Shown here: positions 1 to 10,015 of the stretch, one piece after another
How the letters are laid out: the number at the start of each line of letters is the position of its first letter
Numbering within the stretch: the first letter of the stretch is position 1
Assembly: GCA_036924085.1 (NCBI GenBank)
Contig: JAVGWX010000019.1
Span: 13,257,196 to 13,321,195, forward strand
Source of the DNA: Ariolimax columbianus
Lineage: Eukaryota; Mollusca; Gastropoda; Stylommatophora; Arionidae
Direction: 5' to 3'
DNA: 64,000 nt
Notes under the pieces: model-generated
Databases searched by the model: none
What the model was told of the DNA's origin: nothing
Seen by the model: the letters and a program-made list of their open reading frames with translations, nothing else
Translations under genes and position numbers: made by a program

Positions 1-52
1 AGCGTCAGACCACTCGGTACCTTGAAGCTTAAACTTGAAGCACCACGTAAAT

Positions 53-310
53 AGAAGAACAAGAAGAAGAAGAAGAATAAGAAGAAGAAGAAGAAGAAAA
101 AGAAGAAGAAGAAGAAGAAGAAGAAGAAGAAGACGAAGAAGAAGAAGAAGAAGACGAAGAAGAAGAAGAAGAAGAAGACGAAGAAGAAGAAGAAGACGAA
201 GAAGAAGAAGAAGAAGAAGAAGAAAAAGAGGAAAAAGAAGAAGAAGAAGAAGAAGAAGACGAAGAAGAAGAAGAAGAAGAAGAAGAAGAAGACGAAGAAG
301 AAGAAGAACA
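53..310. repeat. (GAA)n microsatellite with interspersed GAC
   Basis: About 250 bp of nearly pure AAG/GAA triplets with occasional GAC and AAA. It is open as poly-Arg on the plus strand and poly-Ser on the minus strand, but this follows from triplet periodicity and is not taken as a gene. The tail of the Family A retrotransposon is also (GAA)n, but no Family A 3' end (ACTGTCTGACTGCGTAC) precedes it, so it is annotated only as simple repeat. Confidence 0.95.
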
Positions 311-331
311 TTTAACGTACACTTTTCATGT

Positions 332-1000
332 GACAAGGAAAAGAACAAAATATGACATAACATTGAACAATAACAGTGATCCAATAAGTGTATAATGACC
401 GGGATATGGACTGCAATGGCATGGGCCGACTAAGGAGATGTAGAATTTGGCGTGTGAGGAATCTATGAGACTCAAGAAATCGAAACCTAAATAATTTGTC
501 ACAACTGATACATTACATGCAATATATGAAAGAAAACGGATGAAAGGTATAATAAGATGTTTCGAAGTTTTTCCCATTTCAAAACGGCTGCTGACAACCT
601 CAGTCATTGGGTATAAAAGTAAACTGGGTAAGCAAAGACTGCCGAGGCAATGTTCGCAGAATCATCATCTAGTGTGCCGTTGGTAAAAAAAATTATGGGC
701 CTAACCAAATTTTCCTAATTTACCACAATAGCAAGTTAATATAATCTTTAGTTAATACTTTACATATTAATTTATGAACCCAAATCTCCAAACATGTAAA
801 AATGATGCTACTACGGAAATAGGCTAGAAAATGCATACAGAAAACGAAAAATAAATATATTCACATTGACAAAGGAGGCTGTGAAATCATGAGTAATAGA
901 AATGTGATTGATACCTACTAATTAGCAAATAAAATATAAATTGATTTTATTGGGATGGGGGGCTGGATTAAGAATGAAACCCACAATGTAAAATATGAAT
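332..1000. other. unassigned AT-rich sequence
   Basis: No convincing coding region, RNA gene or repeat structure is seen in this stretch. Short open frames lack codon or motif support. Confidence 0.5.
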
Positions 1001-1002
1001 CC

Positions 1003-1146
1003 AGAAAGCCAAACCTAAACTCAAAAAAGATAAAGCAGCAGGACTAGACGGACCAGTAACAGAAGCTGTAATAAATGATATAGGAAAGGTTAAGGATATA
1101 GTTCAAGGATTATTCAATGATACATGGGAAAGAGAGACAAAGAGAT

Positions 1147-1203
<57 letters not shown>

Positions 1204-2215
1204 AAGAGAAAGAGAGAGACAGAGAGAGAGAGAGGAGAGAGAGTTCACACATAAAGAAAAGAATGCCATTGATAAAGATGGTCAATGCATGCGACTATAG
1301 GGGAAGTACATTGCTGTCGGTGCCAGCCAAGATATTCAACAGAATAATCTTGGACATATTAACAGACGAAGTAGATAACAAGCTTCAACAGGAATAACTA
1401 GAGCCATGGGAGGGAAAAATCGTAAACAGATGATATAGCTGCTCTTCACATCATAGAAGAATAAATTAGAAGATGGAAAACTTCCTTGTATCCAAAATAT
1501 GTAAAATAGCATGAGACATTTGGCAGGTGGATAGAAATACTCATTGGATACTGAATATCAGCATGAAGAAGGTCAAGCACCTACGCGTTAACCCGATTCT
1601 CAAAGAACCAATCAGGCTGAAGGGAGAGCCGTTGGAAGAGGTGAATGACTTTAGTTAGTTGTGCATCACAATTGATTCGTCAGGAGGTACAGACGTAAAG
1701 AACAGAACAGGCAGGCAGAAGTGACATTCTTTTCCTAACTCTAAACAACAAATCGAGATCCAGAGAAATCCAGATGCATACCAAAGTACGAGTATTCATT
1801 AGCTGTGTCAATTGTATGCTTTTGTATGGAGCACAAACAGGGAAAACGACCATGGAGATCTAACAACGATTCCAGTCTTTCGTTATAAGCCAAATAAGGA
1901 TATCAGAAATAAAGTGGCATGACAGCATGGGAAATGAAGATTTATAGGAAAGAGGAACACACAACGTCAATTTGAACCAAACAGTAAGACCACACAATGT
2001 AGGACGTTTCCTTTTGGACATACTATTAGAAACTTACCTTTCAGCATAGCAAAGCGTACTCTCGCATGGAAGACGCAGGGGAAGAGACAACGATGCACAG
2101 CAGTATTTGAATTACTGGTTGATTTGAAAGAAAGCTGAATTTGAAAGATGGTACCTACACAAAATAAACAAAGTAAATAGTAATGGGAAATTTGCTACAT
2201 GGTGGTGAAGACATG
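1003..2215 (+). pseudogene. decayed RTE-like non-LTR reverse transcriptase
   Basis: Translation in shifting plus-strand frames gives residual reverse transcriptase blocks. At 1006-1130 is a segment with K-D-K-A-A-G-L-D-G-P, the usual KAPGxDG region. At about 1289-1400 is C-D-Y-R-G-S-T-L-L-S-V, the NYRGITLLS-type block before the fingers/palm. From about 1570 to 2100 the connection/thumb region can be followed (E-V-N-D-F-S, then L-L-Y-G-A-Q-T). Many stops and frameshifts are present and a GA microsatellite has expanded inside it. The family resembles the RTE-like elements common in mollusc genomes. No 5' or 3' terminus or target duplication was identified. Assignment to a clade is inference. 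Confidence 0.7.
1147..1242. repeat. (GA)n microsatellite
   Basis: Nearly pure GA dinucleotides with GATA and GAAA interruptions, expanded within the RT pseudogene. Confidence 0.95.
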
Positions 2216-2219
2216 GATC

Positions 2220-3376
2220 AGTAACTGACAGTCGAAAGAACGAGTCTTGTGCGAATATTTAATAATATGACGCATTTAATTAATAAGGAAAAGTACGAAT
2301 AATTAATGAGGTTATGGCAATGTTATGGATGACAAAAGTACGAATTTACGATTCAAAAACATGAAGTTAAAACATTCTGAATACGTAAAGGGAAGGGCTA
2401 CTTGTCGAAAACCACGTCAGAACTGAACGGAACGTACATTAATGCATGAACACAAAACTGCAATGTGTGTGGTGTGGCATGGAGAGATGAACAGGAAACG
2501 ATATATCGATAAAGTCTATTGGAGACGTTGGAGACACATTGTAGGCAATCTGTAATGTGTGGACGGCAACTACAAACTACATTTATCGAAACATCTTTAT
2601 AACCACAGAGTAAAGTTAGTCCTATTGCAGACACTGATATCGGGGATGAACGAGGACACATCTTATTTGTGAACAGGGGTGGCCGGTCCCGTCCTCGCTC
2701 GGCTTCCTTTCCCAATAGTGAGTCAGGTATCCACTATCAACTGAATTGTGCGAATAACGTGAGTTGAACGCCCTATATGTGCCACAATTCTAACATAAAT
2801 AAAGGAAACGAATGGGGAGGCTAAACCTGATATACTGAATAATGAAGAAAAAAACACCAGCAAATATGTGGTTTGGATAACCGCAACATTAGCTGATTGA
2901 TACGGTCACTAGGCTCTACACTTAATGGCAATATTTTCAGAACAATAATTCACATGAATTCTGACCCTAACGTCACATATGCATATTGATTTGATAAATA
3001 GTTCTTAATCACAAACGTGTGTACATGTAACTGGTAAAACACTTCTGATGTACAATCATTGCATGAATTGGGCGTTGTAACCGTTGTTTAACTACGAATC
3101 TTCTTTCTCTTGAAAAGAAACAATTAATAGGCGAAGTCAACTTAATCAATTAATATATATTGTTATTTATATTCATTTAGCAATGGCAAGACAGGCAACG
3201 AAGAAAGTTAAATTATGTCATGCGACCAGATTATGACTATCAGTAGAACGTCTTCAGTTAAGTCCAAATGACAATATTCGTTTAGCTATACCGTTATGAT
3301 CACGAAAACACATTACAAATGTTTGAGATAAAACTGTCACTCGCTGTGCTCAACTCTCGTATATCGTAACTATCAT
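2220..3376. other. unassigned AT-rich sequence
   Basis: No gene, RNA or repeat recognised. It ends at the abrupt 5' junction of a truncated Family A retrotransposon at about 3377. Confidence 0.5.
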
Positions 3377-6300
3377 ATGTCAACACCCCAGGTGGCGGGG
3401 AATGCTAGGCGTACCATCCCTGCATAGAAGCCAAGAAAATAAAGGGAAAAAGAGATACCCCACTCACATGCAAATGCTACGCTTCTGGCAGGACGTGACG
3501 ATCCTGGGATACAGACACACTGGACTGCCTCTCTTCCGGGTAAACCAGTCCATCTCATATATCACATATCATCATTGCACCCTATAGACACGAGTAGTGA
3601 AGACTCGATAGTCTGGTAAGACAACTTCCATAGGAGAGAAAACTCTGATCGTAAACAACTGCTGCCTTGCAGATAGGCTGGGGACAGCCAAAGGCTAAGG
3701 AGGGCATCCCTACAGAAACGCCTGTTGAAATCGGATGCACGGGGCCGCAAGCCTAACAAAACAGTGCAACGTAAATCACAGTATGATGGCAGCACAACCT
3801 ATTCGAAAAACGTATGGCGCTCATCCTGAGGAGACCCGCCAGGCAGCGATAGCGCCGGGCCTCACGCCTCGAAGGGGCCCACCCTTGACTACTGGTGGTC
3901 ACCCACCCATGTGTCGTGGAGTCAAGGCACATGGCTATGGGGTAACGTCTATTGGCCAAAACCTCAAGACCCTCAAAATACTACAGTGGAATGCGGAGGG
4001 AGTCATTAACAAAAAACTTTCACTAACACACCACCTGCATGAAGGTAAGATTGACGTGGCATGTATCCAGGAAACGCACCTCAACAATAACCATAAATTC
4101 TCAATCAGAGGATACCAGACCTTCCGTCTAGATAGAGAAGGCCACAAAGGAGGGGTCCTGATACTGACCAGAAACAGCATACCGAGTAGCGCGGTACCTG
4201 TCAATCACTCCGGACAAGCAGAAATTGTAGGAGTTGACATAATGGCTCAAGAGACGAAGCTCCGCATTTTCAATCTGTACGGACCACCAAACAGAGACCT
4301 ATCGCTCTCGAGTATGGAGGTCAGAGACTCCAACTGCATAGTAGTTGGAGATTTCAACAGCCACTCGGAGAGATGGGGATACTCTGACACAGACAGCAGA
4401 GGTGACGAAGTGGAAGTTTGGGAGATAGATGCAAATCTCTCCCTAATCAATAGGCCGGAGGATAGCCCTAGCTTCTATTCAAGAACATGGCATACCACCT
4501 CGACTCCAGATTTGGCCTTCTCCACACAGGACATACACTATAAAATAGACCGCCAGGTGCTAAACCAACTGGCAGGTAGCGACCACAGGCCGATCAGGCT
4601 AACCATTGACATGGAAGTAGGCCCACAGGAAACAAAACCGCTCCCACGTTAAAATTACAAACGAGCCGACTGGGACAGATTTGCAATCCTGACAGATGGG
4701 CTGTGTGAAACCATCATAACACACGAAACACCAAAATGAAGCCTAAGCAAGGCAATAATGCAAGCCGCCACTGAAACCATCCCAAGAGGAGCTAGGAAAA
4801 ACTATAAGCCCTACTGGAATGATGAGTTACAGAAAGGGGAAGATGCAGTAACAAATGCTAGGAACATGGCAGAACGAGAAAAATCCATGGAGGCAAACAT
4901 CGCCCTCAAAGCCGCCGCGGCGAAGTACAAACACACTCTCAAGCAAACAGCAAGAGAAAGTTGGAAAAATAAAACGGAAAGTTTAAACCTGGACAAAGAA
5001 GGGAACAAGCTATGGAAGCTAGTCAGAGCCATGAACGACGAAACCCCGTCAAATAAACAAATTACTATCAAGCAGGGCGAGAACTTGATCACAGGTAAGA
5101 AAGCCGCAAACGCCTTTGTCGATCACTATGCCAGAGCAAACCACATCGAGGTCCCTGCAGATAAGCATACAGACATTAGCGAAGAGCTAAAGGGACACGA
5201 AAACATAAATACGGCTCCTGAAGAGCACATGATGGCCAAACTAACAATGCGCGAAATGGAAGAGGCTATGAGAACACTAAAGAAAAGGAAATCTCCCGGA
5301 AAAGACGGGATAACAAACGAAATGCTGATGGGGCTGGGCCAAACAGCGAAGAAAAAACTACTATCAGTCCTGAACCAAAGCTGGAAAAGGGGTATTGTAC
5401 CCCAGGCATGGAAAGATGCAATACTGGTACCAGTACCAAAAACAGTAAAGGACAAAACAGATCCAAATGGATACAGGCCCATAAGCCTACTGAGCTGTGT
5501 CGGCAAGCTGATGGAACGGATGATAAACACCAGACTGATGTGGCATCTGGAAGAAAAACGAATACTAATTCCACAGCAAGCCGGCTTTAGACAGCACAGA
5601 TCCACTGAGGACCAGGTCATCCTCATAGCCCAGGAGATAGAAGATGCCTACCAGGCACAGAAACACACAGTAGCTGTTTGGGTGGATCTGGAAAAGGCAT
5701 TTGACAAAGTCTGGAAGGATGGACTTAGAGTCAAGCTAAGAAGAAGTGATGTCTGTGGGAAGATGTACAAGTGGATCAACCACTACCTCAAACAAAGAAC
5801 GGCCAGAGTCCAAGTACAAGGGCAGATGAGCAAAAAGGTGACACTCGAGCAGGGAGTACCCCAAGGGGGAGTATTGTCACCCACACTCTTCCTGGTATAT
5901 ATAAACGATATTACAGAGAATATACCAAGAAGAGTCCATAGCTCAATGTTTGCAGACGATCTGGCTATGTGGACCTCTGAAAAGAATCTCACCATAGCAA
6001 GAAATCGGATGCAGACGGCCCTAACATCGCTGGAAGAGTGGGCGAACTCATGGCTGGTCAAAATAAACGAGGAGAAAACCACGTGCACAATATTCTCGCT
6101 CTCATTAAAACCCCAAAGTACCAAATTAAGCCTAAATGGCAAAATCCTGCAGCCAAACGACAACCCAACCTATCTGGGAGTCACATTTGATCGGCGCATG
6201 ACATGGAAAAGTCAGATTGAGAGAAACCGAATGAAAGCCAGAGAAAGAATGGCGATCATGAGGAAACTTGCTGGCACAAGCTGGGGAGCAGACGAAGGCA

Positions 6301-7470
6301 TACTAAAGAAACTGTACACTGGAAGAGTGAGACCAGTTCTCGAGTATGGCATTGCGGCATGGACAACAGCAGCGAAGGCGAACTTCGATAAAGTTAACAA
6401 ACTTCAAAACCAAGCCATGAGGATTATAACAGGTGGCATGAAGTCAACGCCAATTGTAGAACTTGAAAAGATTACAAAACTGCAATCCATGACCGATAGA
6501 AGAGACTGCAGAGCCCAGCTGCAGTCAGAGAAACTCCGAAGACTGACGGACCACCCAATGTACCAGAGACTAAACAATTTGGGAACTGGGAAACTTAAGC
6601 GGAGAAACTTTGCAGAAATAGCCAAAGCAAAGATGCACGAAGATCCCATAAACGCACTAACAACACCAAAACCCATCACTACTGTACGAAAACCTACTTG
6701 GAGGCAGGATATATTTCCAGAGGTGGTAGAAAATATACCAGGTATTGCAAACAAAAACTGCCAGACTGAAAAAGAAAGGAGAGACACTACCCTAAGCTTT
6801 ATAACGAAAAGCTACCCAAGCATGGACTGGACCCATGCATACACCGACGGTTCTGTAACAAACACTACACAGAACGGAGGGGCAGGAGCATTCCTGAACC
6901 TACCAAATGGCAGAAAAATAACACTGTCATTCGCTACTGGTAAGTACACAAGCAATTTCAGAGCGGAGGCAGAGGCACTGAGGGCGGCAGTGGAAGAAAT
7001 GGTAACACACAGTGAAAATGAGAGCCATATAGTCCTGCTGACAGATGCTCTCGCCGTAGTCACAGCGCTAAAAAGCCAGAAAAACACTGAGCTTAATGAC
7101 TTAAGAGCAGCACTCTGCAAACTGTGCCAGCAGTCCGCACCAAAAAGGGTAGTGGTACAGTGGGTTCCGTCACACTGCAACATCCAAGGCAACGAGGAGG
7201 CAGACAGACTGGCAAAAGAAGGTGCAAGGCTACCACAAACAGATACCAGTATGACGTACGAAGAGACAAAACGGCTTATCAAAGCCAGGTACATGACCAA
7301 ATGGGAAACCGAACATACTGGTTACACCAAAAACGATGCCTATTACCAGTTGAACCGAAGAGAGCAGGTCGTTGTCTTCAGACTTCGCACTGGCCACAAC
7401 AGACTGAGGTACCACCTATTCAACAAATTGAAGATAGGGTGTACCGACGAATGCCCGTGCGGTACTGGTC
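3377..7470 (+). mobile_element. Family A non-LTR retrotransposon, copy 1 (both ends missing)
   Basis: Aligned by eye to the full-length copies at 11933-16747 and 53757-58564, this copy starts about 520 bp inside the element. It stops inside the RNase H ORF just after the CPCGTG motif, so it lacks the last roughly 90 codons and the (GAA)n tail. At the 3' break it joins a minus-strand CR1-like fragment. No target-site duplication is visible. Over the shared part it is very close to copy 2 at protein level (a handful of substitutions in about 890 residues), so the family moved recently. Loss of the 3' end is not the usual product of target-primed reverse transcription and suggests a later deletion or rearrangement. 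Confidence 0.9.
3735..4652 (+). CDS. Family A APE-type endonuclease ORF (copy 1)
   Basis: 305 codons. The apurinic/apyrimidinic-type endonuclease nicks the genomic target to prime reverse transcription. Visible catalytic landmarks are Q-W-N-A-E-G with Asn at residue 86, I-Q-E-T-H with Glu at 113, N-L-Y-G-P at about 180, G-D-F-N at 205-208 and G-S-D-H-R at 281-285. The first roughly 80 residues are Pro/Gly/basic-rich and unlike a known domain. The frame ends at TAA (4650-4652) exactly where related elements normally read on into the RT region, and the same frame continues after the stop with N-Y-K-R-A-D-W-D. The start was taken as the first ATG, which is conserved in all three long copies. Confidence 0.85.
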   Translation: MHGAASLTKQCNVNHSMMAAQPIRKTYGAHPEETRQAAIAPGLTPRRGPPLTTGGHPPMCRGVKAHGYGVTSIGQNLKTLKILQWNAEGVINKKLSLTHHLHEGKIDVACIQETHLNNNHKFSIRGYQTFRLDREGHKGGVLILTRNSIPSSAVPVNHSGQAEIVGVDIMAQETKLRIFNLYGPPNRDLSLSSMEVRDSNCIVVGDFNSHSERWGYSDTDSRGDEVEVWEIDANLSLINRPEDSPSFYSRTWHTTSTPDLAFSTQDIHYKIDRQVLNQLAGSDHRPIRLTIDMEVGPQETKPLPR

Positions 7471-7475
7471 TGTAG
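4758..7475 (+). CDS. Family A reverse transcriptase-RNase H ORF (copy 1, 3'-truncated)
   Basis: 905 codons in the same frame as the upstream endonuclease. Order: basic linker, then RT with K-S-P-G-K-D-G-I, N-G-Y-R-P-I-S-L-L, W-V-D-L-E-K-A-F-D, G-V-P-Q-G-G-V-L-S-P and the catalytic F-A-D-D at about residues 398-401. A ribonuclease H domain follows with Y-T-D-G-S near 695, R-A-E-A-E-A near 738, L-L-T-D near 762 and P-S-H-C-N...E-E-A-D near 805-815, so all acidic residues are present. The C-terminal Cys/His region is cut after C-P-C-G-T-G by the junction at 7470, where a chance stop ends the frame. Between 4652 and 4758 this copy has a 2-nt insertion and a 14-nt deletion relative to copies 2 and 3, removing the upstream ATG; a TGA also lies at 4736. 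The fold places it in the I-like superfamily of LINEs. Confidence 0.88.
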   Translation: MQAATETIPRGARKNYKPYWNDELQKGEDAVTNARNMAEREKSMEANIALKAAAAKYKHTLKQTARESWKNKTESLNLDKEGNKLWKLVRAMNDETPSNKQITIKQGENLITGKKAANAFVDHYARANHIEVPADKHTDISEELKGHENINTAPEEHMMAKLTMREMEEAMRTLKKRKSPGKDGITNEMLMGLGQTAKKKLLSVLNQSWKRGIVPQAWKDAILVPVPKTVKDKTDPNGYRPISLLSCVGKLMERMINTRLMWHLEEKRILIPQQAGFRQHRSTEDQVILIAQEIEDAYQAQKHTVAVWVDLEKAFDKVWKDGLRVKLRRSDVCGKMYKWINHYLKQRTARVQVQGQMSKKVTLEQGVPQGGVLSPTLFLVYINDITENIPRRVHSSMFADDLAMWTSEKNLTIARNRMQTALTSLEEWANSWLVKINEEKTTCTIFSLSLKPQSTKLSLNGKILQPNDNPTYLGVTFDRRMTWKSQIERNRMKARERMAIMRKLAGTSWGADEGILKKLYTGRVRPVLEYGIAAWTTAAKANFDKVNKLQNQAMRIITGGMKSTPIVELEKITKLQSMTDRRDCRAQLQSEKLRRLTDHPMYQRLNNLGTGKLKRRNFAEIAKAKMHEDPINALTTPKPITTVRKPTWRQDIFPEVVENIPGIANKNCQTEKERRDTTLSFITKSYPSMDWTHAYTDGSVTNTTQNGGAGAFLNLPNGRKITLSFATGKYTSNFRAEAEALRAAVEEMVTHSENESHIVLLTDALAVVTALKSQKNTELNDLRAALCKLCQQSAPKRVVVQWVPSHCNIQGNEEADRLAKEGARLPQTDTSMTYEETKRLIKARYMTKWETEHTGYTKNDAYYQLNRREQVVVFRLRTGHNRLRYHLFNKLKIGCTDECPCGTGL

Positions 7476-8190
7476 ACAACCAACTACATTTGCATTTCCC
7501 TGGACTAAAACCTATTTGCACCCAATCAATTGGTAAATGCATTAACTGTCTCTGCCTCCACTACCTCCTGGTGGAATGCATTACAGGCATTCACCGCTCT
7601 CTGACTAAACAAATATCTCATAATATCCAATCTGGACCATTATTTAGCTAATTTGTATCTGTGCCCTCTTGTTCTCGTTGGTGGTTGTATTTTTAAAAAC
7701 AAACTTGTTATAGCCTAATTTAACTTTTCCTGTGATTATCTTATACACCTGTATTGTCACCTCGAATTCTTCTCATTTCTATACACTGTAGGCCGGTTTA
7801 TCTGATTTTTTCCTCGTAACTGTAATTCTGGAATACCACTATCAGACATGTATGCTTTATTATAACACCTAGGTACCTTTCTGTATCTATCATTCTAATA
7901 TTGTTCTCGCCCATTCTGTAATTATATTCTATATTGGATCTACCCATGTGGATAACTGTACATGTATCTATACTAAACTGCATTTGCCATCTCACAGACC
8001 AGTCTCGAATTTAATCTAAATCCGACCTCAATATATACCCCTCTGCTATAGATGTGACACTCCTACATAGTTTTGTGTCGTCGACACATTTTTCTATCAT
8101 GTATCCAAAATCAATGTCCAAATCGTTTATATATATATATCAAGAACAATATTGGTAAAAAAAACAGAGCCCTGTGACGCTCCACATGTT
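7471..8190 (-). pseudogene. CR1-like retrotransposon fragment (RT C-terminus and 3' end)
   Basis: Read on the minus strand, the segment gives Y-I-N-D-L-D-I-D, a decayed palm motif (C-V-D-D-T-K-L-C), W-Q-M-Q-F-S-I-D, I-H-M-G-R-S and Y-R-M-G-E-N-N-I-R, which match the plus-strand CR1-like element at 43448-46393. It then jumps by an internal deletion to F-Q-N-Y-S-Y-E-E and continues to the 3' tail region. The 3' end abuts the broken Family A copy 1. Confidence 0.85.
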
Positions 8191-8520
8191 ACTTCACACT
8201 ACTTATTAGTCAACACACCATGAAGCGTATTCTCATCTTTACTGACAAGAAACAGCATTAAGAAACTTTTGTAAACGGTAGAAATAATGTGCATTTCTGT
8301 TCTCATTACTTGCCTTCATTGCATTCATGAGCCGGTAAATATTGTATGTAATATTAGATTAGATCATTGTCCAGTGAGCGCATGTGTACCTTTGTCATTT
8401 GTTTTGGAAGCCCTTACGGTGACGTGACGAGTATTACAGACGTATATGTTGCTAGGCAATGGATACAAAAAGAAAGAAAAACATCTTAGAGATTATTTAG
8501 TTCAGTTTAAATGTCAGCTT
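8190..8520. other. unassigned sequence
   Basis: No recognisable gene or repeat structure. Confidence 0.4.
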
Positions 8521-8521
8521 C

Positions 8522-8592
8522 ACATCAATGAATCAGTCAATGAATTAATGAATGAACCAATCAATGAAGCAATCAATGAATCAATCAGAAAC
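8522..8592. repeat. degenerate (ATCAATGA)n short tandem repeat
   Basis: Repeated AATGAATCA/ATCAATGAA units over about 70 bp with scattered substitutions. Confidence 0.8.
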
Positions 8593-9070
8593 CTAACAGT
8601 TCTATGTGGAGCATAGGTCCTAAACAAATACTCGCAAAGTTTTCCTATAATAAACCATCTGAATCAATTATGTCCACGTATTGGTTGTTGCCTTTACGTA
8701 TGCTCTCAGTTCCCTGTTCCGTTAGTGTCTCGGTTTTCCTTTACTTCCCGTGCCCTGTATATTCCAGAACAGAGCTAATCTGGAAATGTTATCCACAACT
8801 TTCCGTAATGCGTGGTCTATCCATCGCCATTGTCCCCTCCGTATGCCATTGCTCCACTAGTATCTATCCATCGCTTGTCTAAACAGTTCTGTTATGTTCT
8901 GTTATGTACTAGGAGTCGACTTCACTGAACTCCAGGCATACCCATAAGTGCTCAGTCTCTCTCAGCAGATGGCGCAAAGAGTGGATGCTGATGGTGCCTT
9001 TAGCCTGTTGGTTGTACACCTTCCTGTTTCGTCCTCTCAGATTATCTGATCCACTGAATCATAATTTGAT

Positions 9071-10015
9071 TCAAAAGTGCCGCAGCCTGTGCCTTGCAGA
9101 CTCATCTAAAGCACCGTCGTTCTCCAGCAGGTGGTCCTTGATAACCTTCAATATGTCACCTTTATCCATGTCCACTGTACCTGTTATGGGTGCGTGTGAC
9201 GCCAAAAAATCAGCTCGCTCGTTGCCCGGAATCCCAGCATGACCAGGACAGTAGATCCACACCAGCCCCTGTAGTTTTGAGGTTTCCTGCGCTGTTATCC
9301 ACTCATGTCGAAGCCACCCATTCTGCACCTTCCGAAGTAGTGTTTGGGCGTATGACACGTTGACTGCTCCTGTAGAAGATGTCTCAGACAGCCACCTCAG
9401 AGCTTCAGTCATCGCCTCCATCGCCATTCTCATACTTGATGTGGCAGTCTCGTATGCACCACTTCGTTCAGCAACGATCCGGTCTCTTATTCTAGCCGAG
9501 AAACCCCAGCCTGATGTTCCACTACTTTGCACCGACCCGTCAGTGTATATGATGGTATCACTTTCATGCGTGTTGGCGCCTATCAGCCTGTTGACTTCGA
9601 CCTTTGTCTGGCTATTTCGCCCCTTCCTACATTCACTGCCCATGGTTATGATGATCGTGTGGTACTCTGTTAGTGTATCCCCAGTGTGGACCCATTCTTC
9701 TCCCTTGGCCATCGTCTCGACTGCAGTCACCTCTCCTATAGTACGTTCTGTCTGTGCCATCCATGACATCCATCTTTTGATTCTGGTTCCCTTGATGTCT
9801 GCAGTGTAATTGTACAGCGAGTGTCTGTTGTCCGCTATGACTCGCATATAAGCCGTAGCCTGTGCAACTTTATGCCTGGATGTTACTGACGGCAGTCCCA
9901 GCATGTACCTCATATGTATTATCAGGGTATGTCTGGTGCAACCCAGCACGAGCCGCATTCCTTCATTTTGGATTCGTTCCAACCGTTCACACTGTGATCT
10001 TGTTAGGGTGAGCAT
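9071..10015 (-). pseudogene. Family B RNase H region
   Basis: Open for 314 codons. It includes the post-RT connection (E-R-L-E-R-I-Q-N-E-G-M-R) and an RNase H domain with I-Y-T-D-G-S-V, M-A-M-E-A-M-T-E-A-L, and C-P-G-H-A-G-I-P-G-N-E-R-A-D. The third acidic position is not preserved in its usual L-x-T-D form, which fits decay. The frame is lost just after H-R-L-R-H-F; homologous C-terminal sequence continues to about 8930 with a stop and a Cys-to-Phe change relative to the sister fragment at 17085-17480. Confidence 0.8.

Noticed and set aside
29..355. Poly-Arg (+) or poly-Ser (-) open frames as genes
   Set aside because: Direct result of a GAA/GAC triplet repeat; no start context, splice sites or non-repeat coding sequence.
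4650..4652. Stop codon at the endonuclease end as a plain sequencing error
   Set aside because: The same position is a stop in three separate copies, with two different stop codons.
5126..7300. Large minus-strand frames opposite the Family A ORF
   Set aside because: Shadows of the RT-RNase H coding frame; no motif and the same pattern recurs opposite every copy.
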